Shown here piece by piece: positions 6,124 to 7,876 of a DNA stretch of 7,876 nucleotides. How positions within the stretch are numbered: the first letter of the stretch is position 1; every line of letters begins with the position of its first letter. The position numbers were made by a program, and so were the translations under genes. Source of the DNA: Bradyrhizobiaceae bacterium (GTDB lineage: Bacteria; Pseudomonadota; Alphaproteobacteria; Rhizobiales; Xanthobacteraceae); contig JAEULX010000265.1 of NCBI GenBank assembly GCA_016793685.1, positions 1 to 7,876 of the forward strand. The letters run 5' to 3'. Below the pieces are notes generated by a model that was not told the DNA's origin, did not search any database, and saw only the letters and a program-made list of their open reading frames with translations.

Positions 6124-6138
6124 TTATGCGTTGCATAA
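6124..6138. promoter_or_regulatory. Perfect dyad with LysR-box form (T-N11-A)
   Basis: TTATGC-GTT-GCATAA is a perfect inverted repeat with 6-bp arms. Positions 6125 and 6137 give T-N11-A with dyad symmetry, the general form of a LysR-type operator. A further half-site ACATAA lies at 6102-6107. The dyad lies 14 bp before the preferred LysR ATG and 86 bp before the GNAT ATG, in the divergent gap where LysR-type proteins usually bind. Confidence 0.6.
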
Positions 6139-6151
6139 GGCAAACTTTGAT

Positions 6152-7036
6152 ATGCGCGGACTTAACCTGGACCAGATGCAGACGCTTGCGCAGGTCGTCG
6201 AGCTCGGCAGCTTCTCCGCCGCCGCCGAGCGGCTGGGCCTCAGCCAGCCGGCGGTGAGCCTGCAGGTGCGCCAGCTCGAACGGCGCTTCGGCGTCAGGCT
6301 GATCGAACGGGTCGGGCGGCGCGCGATTCCGACGCCGGCGGGCGAAGATTTTCTTGCCCATGCGCGACGCATCGGGGTGGCGATCGACGCCATCATCGAG
6401 GCCATGGCCCCGCATGCATCCGGCGTCACCGGGCGCGTGCGCATCGGCACCGGCGCGACCGCCTGCATCTATCTCCTCCCGCCGACGTTGCGCGCCTTGC
6501 GGCACAGTCTTCCCGGGCTCGATATCGTGATCAGCACCGGCAATACGGCGGATGTGCTGCGCGCCATCGACGAGAACCGGGTCGACATCGGCCTTGTGAC
6601 CCTGCCGGCGCCGGGCCGCATGTTCGACGTTCAGCCGGTGTTGCAGGACGAACTCGTCGTCGTCGCCCCGGCGGACGGGCATCGGCTGCCCAAGGAGGTG
6701 GCTCCGGCCGACCTCGCCAGGCTCCCGCTTCTGGTATACGAGCCCGGCGCGAATACGCGCCGCGTCGTCGACCAATGGGCCCTGCGCGCCGGCATCGTGC
6801 TCAAGCCGGTGATGGAGCTCGGCAGCGTCGAAGCGATGAAGGAGCTCATCGCCGCCGGGCTCGGCTGCGGTTTGCTGCCGCGCATGGCGCTGCGGAGAAA
6901 GGACGCCGCCCGGCCTTATACGGTGCGTTCGCTCAAGCCGAAACTGTACCGCAGGCTTGGACTGGTCCTGCGCCGCGACAAGCCGCTGACCAAGGGCTTG
7001 CGCGAATTGATCGCGGCCATCCGCACATTGGAGTGA
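6152..7036 (+). CDS. LysR-type transcriptional regulator
   Basis: A 294-aa LysR-family DNA-binding protein. The N-terminal winged helix covers residues ~4-63 (LNLDQMQTLAQVVELGSFSA, then ERLGLSQPAVSLQVRQLERR, RVGRRAIPTPAGEDFLAHAR). The linker helix follows, then the effector-binding domain at ~92-292, starting GRVRIGTGATACIYLLPPTL and containing ENRVDIGLVT (141-150) and ELIAAGLGCGLLPRMAL (231-247). Length and order are normal for the family. It probably binds the dyad at 6124-6138 and controls the divergent GNAT-MFS operon in response to a small-molecule effector, and may repress itself; this is inferred from arrangement. The start is uncertain. ATG 6152 gives the usual short N-terminus, with AAGG 11 nt upstream. 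TTG 6131 is in frame with a better-placed GGAGAAG (6117-6123), but would start inside the operator. The ATG at 6126 after GGAGAAG is out of frame. Confidence 0.93.
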   Translation: MRGLNLDQMQTLAQVVELGSFSAAAERLGLSQPAVSLQVRQLERRFGVRLIERVGRRAIPTPAGEDFLAHARRIGVAIDAIIEAMAPHASGVTGRVRIGTGATACIYLLPPTLRALRHSLPGLDIVISTGNTADVLRAIDENRVDIGLVTLPAPGRMFDVQPVLQDELVVVAPADGHRLPKEVAPADLARLPLLVYEPGANTRRVVDQWALRAGIVLKPVMELGSVEAMKELIAAGLGCGLLPRMALRRKDAARPYTVRSLKPKLYRRLGLVLRRDKPLTKGLRELIAAIRTLE

Positions 7037-7040
7037 CCGC

Positions 7041-7070
7041 CTGACCGCGCGCGACACGCGGCGCGGTCAG
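7041..7070. terminator. Hairpin between convergent LysR and lipoprotein genes
   Basis: CTGACCGCGC (7041-7050) and GCGCGGTCAG (7061-7070) are perfect inverted repeats around a 10-nt GC-rich loop, 4 bp after the LysR stop. There is no T-run on either side, though a TTGGTTTT stretch begins 10 bp further on for the forward strand. The lipoprotein stop codon (7067-7069) lies inside the 3' arm. It is a likely transcription-end or mRNA 3'-end structure, less certain than the hairpin after the methyltransferase. Confidence 0.5.
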
Positions 7071-7600
7071 GTCGCGCGCTTGGTTTTCGTGGTTCCCTCG
7101 GCCCCGCAGCGCACGAGCACCATGGTGCCGTAACGGCCCGCCACCTCCGGGTCGACCCATTTGAGGACGAGGACGCGCCCGTCGAACGACTCGACCTCGC
7201 GATCGGCCTGCCCGTGCGGCTCGGGACCGGGACCGATATAGGTCTTGCCCTCGAAGCTGCCCTTGATCTGCATGTCCTGGACCTGCGGATTGTCGTAGCC
7301 GAGCATCGCCACGCCGGTCGAACTGCGATTGATCACATAGGCCTGCTTGCACTGGCCGCGCGCGGCCGCGATGGTCCGGGCGCGGTCTTCCGGCCGGTGA
7401 TAGGCGCCGAGCCCCCAGCGTCCGACGATCTCGTCAGGCGAAATGCTGGCCGGCGGCAGCGGCCCGGTCGGCGCCGGAGCGGGGCTCCCGCCCGACAGCG
7501 AAGGCAAGGAGCCGGCGCAGCCGCCGAGAAGAAGCGCCAGCGTAACCGCCGACGCTGCGGAGACAGCCGCCAGCGGAATTCCCCTAAACAAACAAGTCAT
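7067..7600 (-). CDS. Putative lipoprotein, conserved alphaproteobacterial type
   Basis: A 177-aa exported lipoprotein. Residues 1-27 form a signal peptide (MTCLFRGIPLAAVSAASAVT then LALLLGG) with a lipobox LGGC, placing the acylated cysteine at 28. The next residues (A29, G30, S31) carry no aspartate at +2, so outer-membrane sorting by the Lol rule is expected. A Ser/Pro/Ala-rich linker (31-52) leads to a compact domain: ISPDEIVGRWGLGAYHRPED (53-72), YVINRSSTGVAMLGYD (88-103), SFEGKTYIGP (115-124) and SFDGRVLVLKWVDPEVAGRYGTM (138-160). Two further cysteines (84 and 165) could form a periplasmic disulphide. The 'VGRWG...RYGTMV-x-VRC' layout recalls a family of uncharacterised lipoproteins in Bradyrhizobium and relatives. 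ATG 7600 has GGAG at a 5-nt spacing and starts the signal peptide exactly; the frame is open another 59 codons upstream, but that would bury the signal. It appears monocistronic and is not obviously tied to the LysR unit. Confidence 0.85.
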   Translation of the reverse strand: MTCLFRGIPLAAVSAASAVTLALLLGGCAGSLPSLSGGSPAPAPTGPLPPASISPDEIVGRWGLGAYHRPEDRARTIAAARGQCKQAYVINRSSTGVAMLGYDNPQVQDMQIKGSFEGKTYIGPGPEPHGQADREVESFDGRVLVLKWVDPEVAGRYGTMVLVRCGAEGTTKTKRAT

Positions 7601-7876
7601 GACATCTCCGACAATTCGAATCGCAATGTGCCGCCCTCGCCGAACCAGCGCAAGAAGGTCTCCGCCCTCGCTTTGTGCCCGTTTTCTGATCACCGGGCCC
7701 CTGCCGCTAACGTTGCAGACCTTCTTCCGCCCTCCCAGATTGGCATTTCGATGGCCGTAAGCGCCCCGTGCGCGCAATCGCCCGCATTTGTCGGAAGCGA
7801 CCGCAGGGTGCGTGGCGTCTCCGGCCGACTCACGCGTGTCCGCTTTTGATAAGCCCGTGACGTTTCAAATCCTTAT
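7601..7876. other. Region upstream of the lipoprotein gene, with repeats
   Basis: No convincing gene is seen in these 276 bp; it should contain the lipoprotein promoter, but I cannot pick a good -35/-10 pair. AAGAAGGTCT (7652-7661) and AGACCTTCTT (7717-7726) are perfect 10-bp inverted copies with a 55-nt loop, and each is directly followed by CCGCCCTC. That octamer also occurs at 7631-7638, so there are three direct copies (7631, 7662, 7727). A perfect palindrome ATTCGAAT lies at 7614-7621, just upstream of the Shine-Dalgarno. Confidence 0.4.

Noticed and set aside
5882..7057. Reverse 391-codon frame opposite the LysR gene
   Set aside because: Shadow of the LysR gene, with no domain and a Gln/His/Arg-rich composition; the forward strand has full LysR motifs.
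7601..7777. 59-codon upstream extension of the lipoprotein
   Set aside because: It would put basic, non-hydrophobic sequence before the signal peptide, while ATG 7600 has a good SD and an ideally placed lipobox.
1..7876. Mobile element, phage, CRISPR array, tRNA or rRNA
   Set aside because: No transposase or integrase reading frame, no spaced identical repeats of CRISPR length, and no tRNA-like cloverleaf or rRNA sequence was seen. The 12-bp-period repeats are too short and too few for an array.

Overview
The window looks like a piece of a high-GC alphaproteobacterial chromosome, most likely from the Hyphomicrobiales (Bradyrhizobium/Rhodopseudomonas/Rhodoplanes-like). The evidence is the very GC-rich third codon positions, the protein styles (a Bradyrhizobium-type SARP/TolB-like/TPR regulator, a PAT-type GNAT, a short conserved 'VGRWG' lipoprotein) and the lack of any IS element, integrase, CRISPR array, tRNA or rRNA. 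This assignment is inference from protein style, not from a marker gene.

Layout, left to right. (1) The last 45 codons of a forward gene, probably an outer-membrane beta-barrel (MetA-pathway/'transporter' style), end at 140. (2) A convergent reverse gene of 164 codons (323-817) encodes a charged, unrecognised cytosolic protein. A 382-bp gap follows, with no convincing gene but with candidate promoters for it. (3) A divergent pair comes next: a 669-aa reverse regulator (1200-3209; SARP-type winged helix + BTAD + TolB-like domain + TPRs) and a forward class I SAM-dependent methyltransferase (3318-4184). The 108 bp between them carry three exact heptamers at a strict 12-bp period and a separate 18-bp dyad. 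A strong terminator hairpin follows the methyltransferase. (4) A reverse operon holds a PAT-type GNAT acetyltransferase (5502-6038) and then an MFS transporter (4268-5470). It is divergent from a LysR-type regulator (6152-7036), and the 113-bp gap contains a perfect dyad with the T-N11-A form of a LysR box. (5) A reverse lipoprotein gene (7067-7600) is convergent with the LysR gene across a perfect 10-bp-stem hairpin that contains the lipoprotein stop codon.

How the parts may work together. There are two self-contained 'regulator facing its target' units: SARP-like regulator/methyltransferase, and LysR/(GNAT+MFS). The second has the logic of a modify-and-export module for a small amine or amino-acid-like compound. 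The first is the more unusual, because the repeats have the layout of Streptomyces SARP operators in what appears to be a Gram-negative genome. Both regulatory links are inferred from arrangement and DNA motifs only. I see no clear sign of a wholly new defence or mobile system here; most of the window is ordinary chromosomal content.
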